Assembly: GCA_013151635.1 (NCBI GenBank)
Contig: JAADHV010000129.1
Location: 1 to 32,342 of the forward strand
DNA from: Deltaproteobacteria bacterium
GTDB lineage: Bacteria > Desulfobacterota > Desulfobacteria > Desulfobacterales > Desulfobacteraceae
Direction of reading: 5' to 3'
DNA length: 32,342 nucleotides
In this document: piece by piece, positions 8,475 through 15,813 of the stretch
Numbering within the stretch: position 1 is the first letter of the stretch
Layout of the letters: each line of letters starts with the position of its first letter
Notes under the pieces: model-generated
Seen by the model: the letters and a program-made list of their open reading frames with translations, nothing else
Told to the model about the DNA's origin: nothing
Databases searched by the model: none
Position numbers and translations under genes: made by a program

Positions 8475-10120
8475 ACTTCAATAATTACCGGTACAATTAA
8501 GGGCCTTCTGTTTATTGCAAATGCAAAATATTGTTTAAGGGCTTTTTTCAATTTTTTCCTGAGCAGTTCAACCCGTGACTTGCGGCCTGCTTCTATTTCT
8601 TCCACAATTTCAAGGATCACGCACTGGGCATCATCAACCAGGTAACCTGTGGCAGAATCAAAGACAAACCCTTTTGAGATCAACTCAGGCCCGTAAAGAA
8701 CAGTGCCTGTCTCCTCATCTATTATCATGGTTACAACAACCAGCCCACCTTCTGAAAGTTCCCTTCTTTCCTTTAAAACACTTCTTCCCACGTCACCTAT
8801 GCCTTTACCGTCAACCAGGATTCTGCCCGTGCGGACACGGCTCTTTATCCTGCCGCCATCCTTGTCAAAGGCGATGACTTTCCCGTCTTCCGCTACAATA
8901 ACATTTTCTCTTGGCATGCCCTGTTTTTCAGCGAGCCTTGCATGGACGACCAGATGGCGGTATTCCCCGTGAATCGGAATAAAATACCTGGGCCTTGTTA
9001 AATTCAGCATCAATTTAAGCTCTTCCTGGTGGGCATGGCCTGATGTATGGATCTGTGCAATTTTTGAATACACAACATCCGCACCCCTGCGGTAGAGCTT
9101 GTTAATAATATTGAAAATGGCCTTTTCATTCCCCGGGATATATTTGGATGACAAGATCACGTTGTCACCCTTTTTAATATTAATATGCCTGTGTATGCCA
9201 GAAGCCATCCTTACAAGGGCAGACATGGGTTCTCCCTGGCTTCCGGTCGTAATGATAATAACCTGGTCATCCCTGTATTTACCAATCTGTTTTATATCCA
9301 GGATAGTATTGGGGGGACACTTTATATGCCCGAGTTCAGATGCAACACCAATTATCCTCTCCATGCTGCGGCCATTGAAAATGACTTTCCGGTTATTCCG
9401 GACGGCAATATCAATCACCTGTTGTATCCTGAATACATTTGAGGCAAACAGGGCAACAATCACCCTTCCTTTTGCAACAGCTATCAAATCTTCAAGGTTC
9501 CTTGCAACTTCCTGCTCAGACATTGTATACCCTTCGACTTCCACATTGGTGGAATCCGACATCAGGGCCAGAACGCCTTCTTCGCCAAATCTTGCAAAAC
9601 TTGAAATATCTGTGTTCTTCATTTTATCGGAATTATAACAGATTCTAAAGTCACCTGTATGAACAATAATGCCTTCCGGGGTCTTTATTGCAAGACCAAC
9701 CCCGTCAATCGTACTGTGGCTTACACGGATAAATTCTATTTCAAAGGGATCAATATTAAGAATTTCCCCGGGGTTGACAAGGTTTAAATCAATGTACCGG
9801 TTAAGCTCAAACTCAATAAGCTTATTTCTAACAATCCCCAGGGTAAAGGCCGTACCATAAACCGGAATCCTGATTTCCTTTAAAAGGTAAGGCAAAGCCC
9901 CGATGTGGTCCTCATGGGCATGGGTAAGAATGATACCCTGGACCTTATCACGGTTTTCCCTGATATAATCCATGGCAGGAATAACAATATCCACGCCAAG
10001 CATATACTCTTCAGGGAACATAAGCCCTGCGTCAATGATAAACATAATATCATCATATTCGATAACCATCATATTAAGGCCGATTTCGCCAAGGCCGCCA
10101 AGAGGAATTATTTTAAGCAT
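8471..10120 (-). CDS. rnj: Ribonuclease J
   Basis: 549 aa metallo-beta-lactamase/beta-CASP ribonuclease, full family length. The metal-binding motif [15 protein letters not shown] is at 66-80 (His67, His69, Asp71, His72). Further metal ligands are seen near [11 protein letters not shown] and HTGDFRI, and the beta-CASP region includes [12 protein letters not shown] and [13 protein letters not shown]. RNase J works as a 5'-to-3' exonuclease and endonuclease in mRNA turnover and rRNA maturation. It sits between a small unknown gene (22 bases upstream) and ftsK (4-base overlap). RNase J in a Gram-negative context fits Desulfobacterota, which have it instead of, or beside, RNase E. Confidence 0.95.
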   Translation of the reverse strand: MLKIIPLGGLGEIGLNMMVIEYDDIMFIIDAGLMFPEEYMLGVDIVIPAMDYIRENRDKVQGIILTHAHEDHIGALPYLLKEIRIPVYGTAFTLGIVRNKLIEFELNRYIDLNLVNPGEILNIDPFEIEFIRVSHSTIDGVGLAIKTPEGIIVHTGDFRICYNSDKMKNTDISSFARFGEEGVLALMSDSTNVEVEGYTMSEQEVARNLEDLIAVAKGRVIVALFASNVFRIQQVIDIAVRNNRKVIFNGRSMERIIGVASELGHIKCPPNTILDIKQIGKYRDDQVIIITTGSQGEPMSALVRMASGIHRHINIKKGDNVILSSKYIPGNEKAIFNIINKLYRRGADVVYSKIAQIHTSGHAHQEELKLMLNLTRPRYFIPIHGEYRHLVVHARLAEKQGMPRENVIVAEDGKVIAFDKDGGRIKSRVRTGRILVDGKGIGDVGRSVLKERRELSEGGLVVVTMIIDEETGTVLYGPELISKGFVFDSATGYLVDDAQCVILEIVEEIEAGRKSRVELLRKKLKKALKQYFAFAINRRPLIVPVIIEV

Positions 10121-10142
10121 TTGAGTATCCTAAATATAAAGA

Positions 10143-10475
10143 TTAAATGCAAACACCAAGTTTTTCAAGGATTGCATCAGCCTTTTCAATAAGCCAGTTA
10201 CGCTGTTCATTTGTTGCATAATCCATACAATTGCATCTAATATTTTTTTCAATTCTTACCAGAAATTCACAGGACAGGTAAGTCTCTTCCAGCATCAAGG
10301 CAAAAACATGGGGCTGGCATCCTTTATGCTCTTTTTGAATTGGTGTTAACAGTTTCCTGTCCACTTCAAGCCAGTAAATCCCGCCAAGGGGCGATGATTT
10401 CAGATGTTCATCCAGATAGGCTTTTAATATTTGGTAATCTTCAAGCCTCAGCCCGTCTATTAAATACTGTTTCAT
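10143..10475 (-). CDS. Small hypothetical protein upstream of RNase J
   Basis: I do not recognise the family. From ATG 10475 it has 110 aa; a GTG at 10493 would add six residues, and neither start has a clear Shine-Dalgarno site. The protein is soluble, mixed helix and strand by eye, with no signal peptide or membrane segment. Five cysteines (53, 69, 81, 83, 109) include a Cys-Asn-Cys near 81-83, with His56 also near; a metal site is possible but not shown. A central segment (QPHVFALMLEETYLSCEF) looks like a beta strand and helix core. It is the first gene of the run leading into RNase J and ftsK, 22 bases before RNase J, so co-expression is likely. A weak promoter candidate (TTGTCA, 16 bases, TTAATT) lies at 10499-10526. 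Confidence 0.65.
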   Translation of the reverse strand: MKQYLIDGLRLEDYQILKAYLDEHLKSSPLGGIYWLEVDRKLLTPIQKEHKGCQPHVFALMLEETYLSCEFLVRIEKNIRCNCMDYATNEQRNWLIEKADAILEKLGVCI

Positions 10476-10498
10476 AACGAATCTAATTAACACACATT

Positions 10499-10526
10499 AA
10501 TTAAGATATGCAACCAGTATTGACAA
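10499..10526 (-). promoter_or_regulatory. Weak candidate promoter of the RNase J-ftsK operon
   Basis: TTGTCA (10521-10526) and TTAATT (10499-10504) on the minus strand are 16 bases apart. The -35 matches 5 of 6 positions but the -10 only 3 of 6. It is the best pair in the 45-base gap after eamA. Confidence 0.25.
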
Positions 10527-10538
10527 GAAATTAAGGGA

Positions 10539-11423
10539 TCAGGCATGCGACAATCTCTTTCTGCTCAAAGAAAGAAAATTACCGGTGATAACCAGGCACA
10601 AACCTGCGATTGCTGAAAGATTCCAGGTATAGCCCTCAAAAAATGAAGAAAGAATCAATGCCACCACAGGAACCAGCATTATGGTGTATGATGCCTTATC
10701 CGCCCCTATGGAACCGATAAGAGTCAAATAACAGCTAAAAGCGATAATTGATCCGAAAACCGATAAATAAAAAAGGGAGCTGATATAAGGAACAGAGGCC
10801 GTAAAGGAAAACTCTCTGCCGGAAACCAAGGCAATTAATACCAGGAGGATTGTGCCGTACCCCATCCCAAATGCATTTGCCTGGATTACCGGAATATTAT
10901 TTTTTGTATTCCTGGCTGACGTAATATTACCGAACGAGGCAAGAAGGACACTCAAAAATCCAATAAAAAACCCCATGATCCCTTTGTCGGACAGATCAAA
11001 AGACTCTATTTCAGGCATAAATATCATAACAATCCCGATAATACCGAATATTGCGCCTGAAACCACTTTTTTCTCTACTCTGGTGCCAAGAAAAATCGAC
11101 CCGTTTGCAATGTTCATAAAAACGATTGAAGAAAACACAACAGCTACAAGTCCGCTTGTAAGGTAAAGCTCAGCCACGTAGACAAGCCAGTAGTTGACAG
11201 AAAAAAGCAGGACTCCCAGAAGAGCCATAAACAAATGATCTTTCAAGGAAAACTTCAAATTAAGCCCTTTTGCATAACAAAAAAGTAACAACAAACCCGT
11301 TGCAAGCCCGAACCGGTAGATAACCGATACCATGGGATCCACAGCTCCCAGCTGATATTTGATGGCAAGCCAGGTTGATCCCCAGATCATAACAGTAATC
11401 ATATAGAGTACAATATTTTTCAT
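10539..11423 (-). CDS. DMT superfamily EamA-type transporter
   Basis: 294 aa with about ten hydrophobic segments arranged as two EamA repeats, the usual size for the drug/metabolite transporter superfamily. The start is MKNIVLYMITVMIWGSTW, where the WGSTW motif of the first helix is typical of EamA exporters. Characterised relatives export amino acids, nucleosides or other metabolites; the substrate here is unknown. AAGGAG is present about 12 bases before ATG 11423. It is divergent from the second MocR-type regulator, and the intergenic region carries the same operator-like block as azlCD. This suggests amino-acid or amine export (inference). Confidence 0.88.
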   Translation of the reverse strand: MKNIVLYMITVMIWGSTWLAIKYQLGAVDPMVSVIYRFGLATGLLLLFCYAKGLNLKFSLKDHLFMALLGVLLFSVNYWLVYVAELYLTSGLVAVVFSSIVFMNIANGSIFLGTRVEKKVVSGAIFGIIGIVMIFMPEIESFDLSDKGIMGFFIGFLSVLLASFGNITSARNTKNNIPVIQANAFGMGYGTILLVLIALVSGREFSFTASVPYISSLFYLSVFGSIIAFSCYLTLIGSIGADKASYTIMLVPVVALILSSFFEGYTWNLSAIAGLCLVITGNFLSLSRKRLSHA

Positions 11424-11460
11424 TTTCCCTTTTTTTCTCCTTTATATTGATTTTTTTAAA

Positions 11461-11489
11461 AGTATATACTAAAAAGTTCGCAATAACAG
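11461..11489 (-). promoter_or_regulatory. Predicted eamA promoter
   Basis: On the minus strand TATACT (11461-11466) lies 17 bases after CTGTTA (11484-11489). The -10 matches 5 of 6; the -35 is weak (3 of 6) and belongs to the operator-like block, exactly as at azlCD. The palindrome AGTATATACT (11461-11470) also offers a -10 on the plus strand for the regulator gene. Confidence 0.42.
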
Positions 11490-11520
11490 ATACAGAAATT
11501 AAAAAAAATAACCATAACAG
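11485..11520. promoter_or_regulatory. Predicted MocR operator (shared with 1104-1139)
   Basis: AACAGATACAGAA (11485-11497), ATTAAAAAAAATA (11498-11510) and CATAACAG (11513-11520) repeat the block found before the first regulator. ACAG elements start at 11486, 11492 and 11517, giving the same steps of 6 and 25 bases. A 2-base shortening in the middle is offset by 2 extra bases later, which keeps the spacing. It ends 11 bases before the regulator start codon, so binding could also repress that gene. Confidence 0.55.
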
Positions 11521-11531
11521 AGTAAAGAAAC

Positions 11532-12974
11532 ATGACATCTCAGGCAAATTTCAGGTATGTGTCACTTGCAGACGAAATACAGGCAAGTATCATGAAAGGA
11601 ATATTTACGCCGGGAGAAAAGCTTCCGTCTTTAAGAAACCTTCACAACCAATTGGGTTTGAGCATATCAACCGTACACCAGGCTTATATCGAACTTGAAA
11701 AAAGAGGAAAAGTCGAGGCAAGGGAAAAATCAGGATTTTATGTGAAAGTACTGAATGAAAATCCTTTATGCAGGCCTGCTGCGGAAAAAGGGATTGCCAA
11801 ACCATGCCGGGTGGTGGTCAATGATCTTGCGGAAACTATCATAAAGGATCTTCAATGTGATGATATTCTCCAGTTGGGAGCTGCCATTCCGTCTAAAGAG
11901 CTGATGCCGCTGAAGCAATTGTCCAGGATCATGAAATCCTTGCCGGCAAAGATATTGCAGGACCACATTGCAAATTATGACCTGTGCGCCGGGAACCTGG
12001 ATTTCCGCGAGGAGCTTTCCAAAAGAATGCTGGGCTTTGCCGGTTCAATTACATCAAAGGACATTATAACAACCAATGGCTGCCTTGAAGCTGTCACCCT
12101 GTGTTTGAGAGCGGTCGCAGATCCTGGTGACGCAATTCTTGTGGAATCACCGGTTTTTCATTGTTTTTTACAGCTTATTGAAGATTTAAACCTCTATGTC
12201 ATAGAAATTCCGGGCTGCCCTGATGAGGGCATTGACCCTGAAACATTTAAAAAAGCAATCAGTTCCAATAAAATTAAAGCCTGCCTTTTGAATTCTAATT
12301 TTCAAAACCCTTTAGGGTCAGTCATGCCAGAAGAAAACAAAGAAAAGATTATTTTAATTGCAGAAAAATACAATATCCCGATCATTGAAGATGATATTTA
12401 CGGGGATCTTTTTTTTGGAGAAAAACGGCCGACCACTTTTAAGAGCATGGATAAAACCGGTATGGTCCTTTATTGTTCTTCTTTCTCCAAAGCCATTGCC
12501 CCCGGATTAAGAACCGGATGGACTGTCCCCGGGGTTTTTAAAAATACAGTTATTCGAATGAAGCTTAATACTTCCATTTCAAGCCCTGGTATCAACCAGG
12601 CCGTTGTGGCAAGATTTCTTAAGACAGGTGCCTTTGACAGGCATTTAAGGCAGTTGAGGAACAGGCTCAAAACCCAGGCCTCGGCATTAGCCATTGCCAT
12701 ATCAAAATATTTTCCTGCTGATACCAGGATTACATTCCCAAGGGGCGGCATGTTTATCTGGGTTGTTTTGAATGAAAAAATCAATTCAATGGAAATTTAC
12801 CAGGAAGCCTGCCAGGAAAAAATTTCCATCCTTCCGGGCCTGATCTGTTCATCCTCTGACAGGTATAAGAACTGCCTGAGAATCAATTGCGGACTTAAAT
12901 GGACCCACAGGCTTGAACAAGGGATCAGGAAACTCGGACAGATCGTAAACAGGCATGCTTTGTGCAATTCATAA
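11532..12974 (+). CDS. MocR/GabR-type PLP-dependent transcriptional regulator (paralogue 2)
   Basis: 480 aa. The N-terminal GntR winged helix (residues 5-72) contains FTPGEKLPSLRNLH and ISTVHQAYIELE. An aminotransferase-like domain follows with SNFQNPLG (255-262), EDDIYGDL (286-293) and the PLP-lysine motif SSFSKAIAPGLRTGW (Lys320). It is clearly a paralogue of the protein at 1252-2700 along its whole length, with the same domain order and nearly the same size. It is divergent from an EamA transporter. No strong Shine-Dalgarno site precedes ATG 11532; the nearest purine stretch is AGAGTAAAG. The effector is probably an amino acid or related amine bound at PLP (family knowledge plus context). 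Confidence 0.9.
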   Translation: MTSQANFRYVSLADEIQASIMKGIFTPGEKLPSLRNLHNQLGLSISTVHQAYIELEKRGKVEAREKSGFYVKVLNENPLCRPAAEKGIAKPCRVVVNDLAETIIKDLQCDDILQLGAAIPSKELMPLKQLSRIMKSLPAKILQDHIANYDLCAGNLDFREELSKRMLGFAGSITSKDIITTNGCLEAVTLCLRAVADPGDAILVESPVFHCFLQLIEDLNLYVIEIPGCPDEGIDPETFKKAISSNKIKACLLNSNFQNPLGSVMPEENKEKIILIAEKYNIPIIEDDIYGDLFFGEKRPTTFKSMDKTGMVLYCSSFSKAIAPGLRTGWTVPGVFKNTVIRMKLNTSISSPGINQAVVARFLKTGAFDRHLRQLRNRLKTQASALAIAISKYFPADTRITFPRGGMFIWVVLNEKINSMEIYQEACQEKISILPGLICSSSDRYKNCLRINCGLKWTHRLEQGIRKLGQIVNRHALCNS

Positions 12975-13132
12975 AAGAAAAAACTGTTCTAAAAGGCGCC
13001 TGGTAAGTTAAACCCTGCAATTCAAGCATGTTAAAGAACAGACAGGTTGTTGCAAGTTCTTTTAAAAAGGGGAAAAAATTTCCCTGGAAAAACCGGATTT
13101 TTTTACAATAATTACTTTATTAAAGGGTGATC
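12975..13132. other. Intergenic region between the second mocR and the neuC-like gene
   Basis: This 158-base gap holds two modest inverted repeats. AAAGAAC (13033-13039) pairs with GTTCTTT (13056-13062) across 16 bases, and GGGAAA (13070-13075) pairs with TTTCCC (13079-13084) across 3 bases. Neither is followed by a clean T-run on the plus strand, so neither is a convincing terminator. No good sigma70 promoter pair was found. Confidence 0.4.
13122..13127 (+). promoter_or_regulatory. Ribosome binding site that decides the neuC-like start
   Basis: AAAGGG ends 5 bases before ATG 13133. The in-frame GTG at 13127 overlaps this site and is therefore an unlikely start. Confidence 0.6.
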
Positions 13133-14296
13133 ATGAAAAATATTTGTATTATTAGTGAAACATTAAATAACTATCAAATTTTAAAACCTTTAATGAAAGA
13201 GATTCAAAAAGACGACTCTGTTTATTTGACTGCAGTTTCAACAGGAAAACATCAATCAAGCGAATTTGAAATTACATACAGGCGAGTTGAAGAAGAAGGT
13301 TTTATAATTGATGAAAAAACAAATATCGTATTCAATGCAAAAAAAAATTCAAGCCAACAAGACCTTGTAGACTTCGAGCAATTGGAATATGACCGGTTAT
13401 TAAAGCAATTAAAACCTGAAATTATCATCCTTTCCGGGAACAGCCATGAAACCTTTTGTGCTGCTGTTGCAGCTTCCATGAACAATATTCCCATAGCCCA
13501 TATTCAAGGGGGTGAATCCAAGCTTAAAACATGGGATGATTCCTATGGTTACGGAATCACCAAATTGAGCCACCTGCATTTCACGTCCACAGAAAAATAC
13601 CGCCGGCAGGTGATCCGGTCAGGAGAGCATGCCGAAACAGTTTTTAATGTGGGTTCACTTCTCATCGAAAAAATAAAAACCCAGCCGTTGAGAGGAAAAT
13701 CTCTTTTTTTAAATGAGACGGGTTTTAAAAAAAATGATAAATTCATATTTATTTATTTCCAACCCGATGTCTCAAAAGGTTCAAAAAACGCCCATATGTT
13801 CAATGAAGTATTGGAAAGCCTGGATGACGGACGTCTGGACTCCTTTAGACTGCTGTTCAACAAGCCCAAAGCCAGCGGACTTGGCAAAATGATAATCCGG
13901 ATGATCGATGATTTTACTTTGAATACCGGTGGCCGGGCCGTATCGCTTCCATTCATGAGTCTGCCTGATTTAAGCCGGGCCATAAAATATTGCTCCGCCA
14001 TGGTCGGCAACTCCTCGGAAGGTCTTGTCATGGCTCCCAGCTTTAAAACCCCGGTGGTTGATCTTGGTGACCGGCAAAAGGACAGGGTAAAGGCGCAAAA
14101 TATTATTGAATGCCATTCAAAAAAAGAAGAAATTATCTGTGCCATTCAAAACGGGCTGTCAAGCGATTTCAAACACTTTATCAAGGATAAGCCGTCCCCT
14201 TTTGAGCAACCATCACCGGCAAGAAGGATAAAAGACATTATCAGGGGTTTCAAACAATCAGATATCCGTAAAAAAAATTTTCCTGTATTAAATTAA
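13133..14296 (+). CDS. NeuC-like UDP-N-acetylglucosamine 2-epimerase homologue with altered active site
   Basis: 387 aa from ATG 13133, normal length for the hydrolysing UDP-GlcNAc 2-epimerase family (GT-B fold). Family landmarks are present: AHIQGGE (122-128), ITKLSHLHFTSTEKYRRQVI (142-161), NVGS (172-175), GNSSEG (291-296) and APSFKTPVVDLGDRQKDR (301-318). Several positions usually conserved and catalytic differ. The GDR/GDT aspartate is Asn103 (GNSHE), the HIHGGE second histidine is Gln125, and the histidine of the usual HP motif is Gln210 in FQPD. Epimerase activity may be lost or changed. It has no neuB, neuA or glycosyltransferase neighbour. It converges on the DUF554 gene with a 9-base overlap at the 3' ends and no GC-rich terminator between. 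Confidence 0.75.
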   Translation: MKNICIISETLNNYQILKPLMKEIQKDDSVYLTAVSTGKHQSSEFEITYRRVEEEGFIIDEKTNIVFNAKKNSSQQDLVDFEQLEYDRLLKQLKPEIIILSGNSHETFCAAVAASMNNIPIAHIQGGESKLKTWDDSYGYGITKLSHLHFTSTEKYRRQVIRSGEHAETVFNVGSLLIEKIKTQPLRGKSLFLNETGFKKNDKFIFIYFQPDVSKGSKNAHMFNEVLESLDDGRLDSFRLLFNKPKASGLGKMIIRMIDDFTLNTGGRAVSLPFMSLPDLSRAIKYCSAMVGNSSEGLVMAPSFKTPVVDLGDRQKDRVKAQNIIECHSKKEEIICAIQNGLSSDFKHFIKDKPSPFEQPSPARRIKDIIRGFKQSDIRKKNFPVLN

Positions 14297-14971
14297 TTTT
14301 TTAATAAAAAAATAAATCAGGGGCAGGAAAATCGCCGGGAGCATATTACCGGCCTTAAGCTTTTTTTCCCTTATCATATTTAAACCCAACGCTACAATCA
14401 AAAGACCTCCGGTTGCAGACATCTGGGTGACAACAGCAGGAATGAGAAACGGTTTAAGGAACCCTGCCATTAAAGTTATGGAACCCTGGTACAAAAACAC
14501 GGGAACCGCAGCGAAAAGCACACCGATCCCCATGGATGAGCTTAAGATTATCCCGACAATACCATCAAGGGCCGCCTTGGCAAACAATGTATCATGGTTC
14601 CCTGTAAGGCCGCTTTCAAGTGACCCCACGATGGCCATGGAGCCGACACAATATATTAATGAGGCAGTAACAAATCCGGCTGAAAAATTATTGGATGTTT
14701 TTGAAAACTTTGTTTCAAGAAAGCTGCCAATCCTTTCAAGATGGTTTTCAATACCAATCCATTCCCCTAAAAGAGACCCGGCGGCAAGACTTATGATAAT
14801 AATTAAAAGATCATCACACCCAAGGGCACTTTTCATGCCTATGAGGATAACGGCAAGGCCAATGGACTGCATCACAGTCTGGTTGTATTTTTGCGGGATT
14901 CCGTTTTTAAAGGCGAGTCCGACAAGGCTGCCTGCAATTATAGCAAGGCAATTAACAATTGTTCCAAGCAC
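14288..14971 (-). CDS. DUF554 (YdfK-like) integral membrane protein
   Basis: 227 aa with six or seven hydrophobic segments. The N-terminal MLGTIVNCLAIIAGSLVGL and the following GLAVILIGMKSAL, LAAGSLLGEWIGIE and FVTASLIYCVGSMAIVGSLE stretches are characteristic of the DUF554 family. The function is unknown; a transporter or channel role is only a guess. It lies 17 bases after purQ on the same strand and is probably the last gene of the rpsB-to-purQ run. Its 3' end overlaps the convergent neuC-like gene by 9 bases. Confidence 0.85.
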   Translation of the reverse strand: MLGTIVNCLAIIAGSLVGLAFKNGIPQKYNQTVMQSIGLAVILIGMKSALGCDDLLIIIISLAAGSLLGEWIGIENHLERIGSFLETKFSKTSNNFSAGFVTASLIYCVGSMAIVGSLESGLTGNHDTLFAKAALDGIVGIILSSSMGIGVLFAAVPVFLYQGSITLMAGFLKPFLIPAVVTQMSATGGLLIVALGLNMIREKKLKAGNMLPAIFLPLIYFFIKKLI

Positions 14972-14988
14972 AAGATACCCAAGTCCGG

Positions 14989-15813
14989 TTAAAAAAAAGT
15001 TTCTTTAATATAGTCCACCCCGTTTTTAAACAATTTGACACCTATTGTCATTCCCCGGTCCGGGGTGCGGCCCTCTCTTTTAAGGATCCGGGCCTTTCTT
15101 GTCCAGTCAGGATGATTTGTGAAATGGTTATAAGCTTCAGGGTGCGGCATTAACCCGAAAATTTTCCCTGTGGGATCGCAAATACCTGCAATATCTTCAA
15201 GGGAACCGTTAGGGTTTAACGGAAAAGCTCCATTTGCGGGAACTCCATTGGAGTCAGCATATTGAAATACAACCTGGTTGTTGGCAACAAGACTTTTAAG
15301 CACCTCCCCATCTGCAATAAACTTGCCTTCTCCATGGCGGACAGGGTAATCTGCCATATTAATATCTTTGGTAAAGACACAGGGAGTTTTTGCATTTGAA
15401 GTAAGATGGACCCATTGATCCCTGAAATTTCCACAGTCATTGAATGTAATTGAAACTGATCTTTTTGTATAATCACTATCAAGTCCGGGTAAGAGTCCCA
15501 GGTTGACAAGGGCCTGGAATCCGTTGCAGATACCAATGATAAGCTTTCCCTGGTCCACAAAGTTAAGAAGGTCCCTGCCTATATGGTTTTTAAGCTTTAA
15601 TGCCTGGATCACACCGGCGCCATGGTCATCGCCCCAGGAGAATCCACCGCCCAGGGCAAGCACATGAAAATCTTCCAGGTTAATTTTTCCCGAAACCAGC
15701 GTATTTATATGTATTTTCTCTGCATCGGCTCCTGCAAGTCCAAACGCATGGGCTGTCTCATTGTCGCAATTTAGTCCAAACCCTGTTAATATAAGTGCTT
15801 TAACCTTTCTCAT
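14989..15813 (-). CDS. purQ: Phosphoribosylformylglycinamidine synthase, glutaminase subunit PurQ
   Basis: 274 aa class I glutamine amidotransferase that supplies ammonia to PurL in the fourth step of de novo purine synthesis. The catalytic triad is visible: nucleophile Cys96 in IIGICNGFQ, and His224 with Glu226 in GLMPHPEA. The oxyanion region LALGGGFSWGDDHGAG is at 52-67. At 274 aa it is longer than Bacillus-type PurQ (about 227) and resembles the glutaminase domain of the large E. coli PurL. It starts inside the purL stop (4-base overlap), fitting a stoichiometric complex. Confidence 0.95.
   Translation of the reverse strand: MRKVKALILTGFGLNCDNETAHAFGLAGADAEKIHINTLVSGKINLEDFHVLALGGGFSWGDDHGAGVIQALKLKNHIGRDLLNFVDQGKLIIGICNGFQALVNLGLLPGLDSDYTKRSVSITFNDCGNFRDQWVHLTSNAKTPCVFTKDINMADYPVRHGEGKFIADGEVLKSLVANNQVVFQYADSNGVPANGAFPLNPNGSLEDIAGICDPTGKIFGLMPHPEAYNHFTNHPDWTRKARILKREGRTPDRGMTIGVKLFKNGVDYIKETFF

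Noticed and set aside
8575-9648. Several plus-strand frames of 70-179 aa inside RNase J
   Set aside because: All lie opposite the conserved RNase J domain and have biased shadow composition.
11260-11547. Alternative 95 aa frame across the start of the EamA gene, suggesting a frameshift
   Set aside because: The 294 aa EamA frame is intact from a good start with AAGGAG; the other frame has no family features and crosses the regulatory region.
14281-14320. AT-only inverted repeat as a terminator between the neuC-like gene and DUF554
   Set aside because: The stem (ATTTTTT with AAAAAAT) has no G-C pairs and lies within coding overlap, so it is unlikely to terminate.
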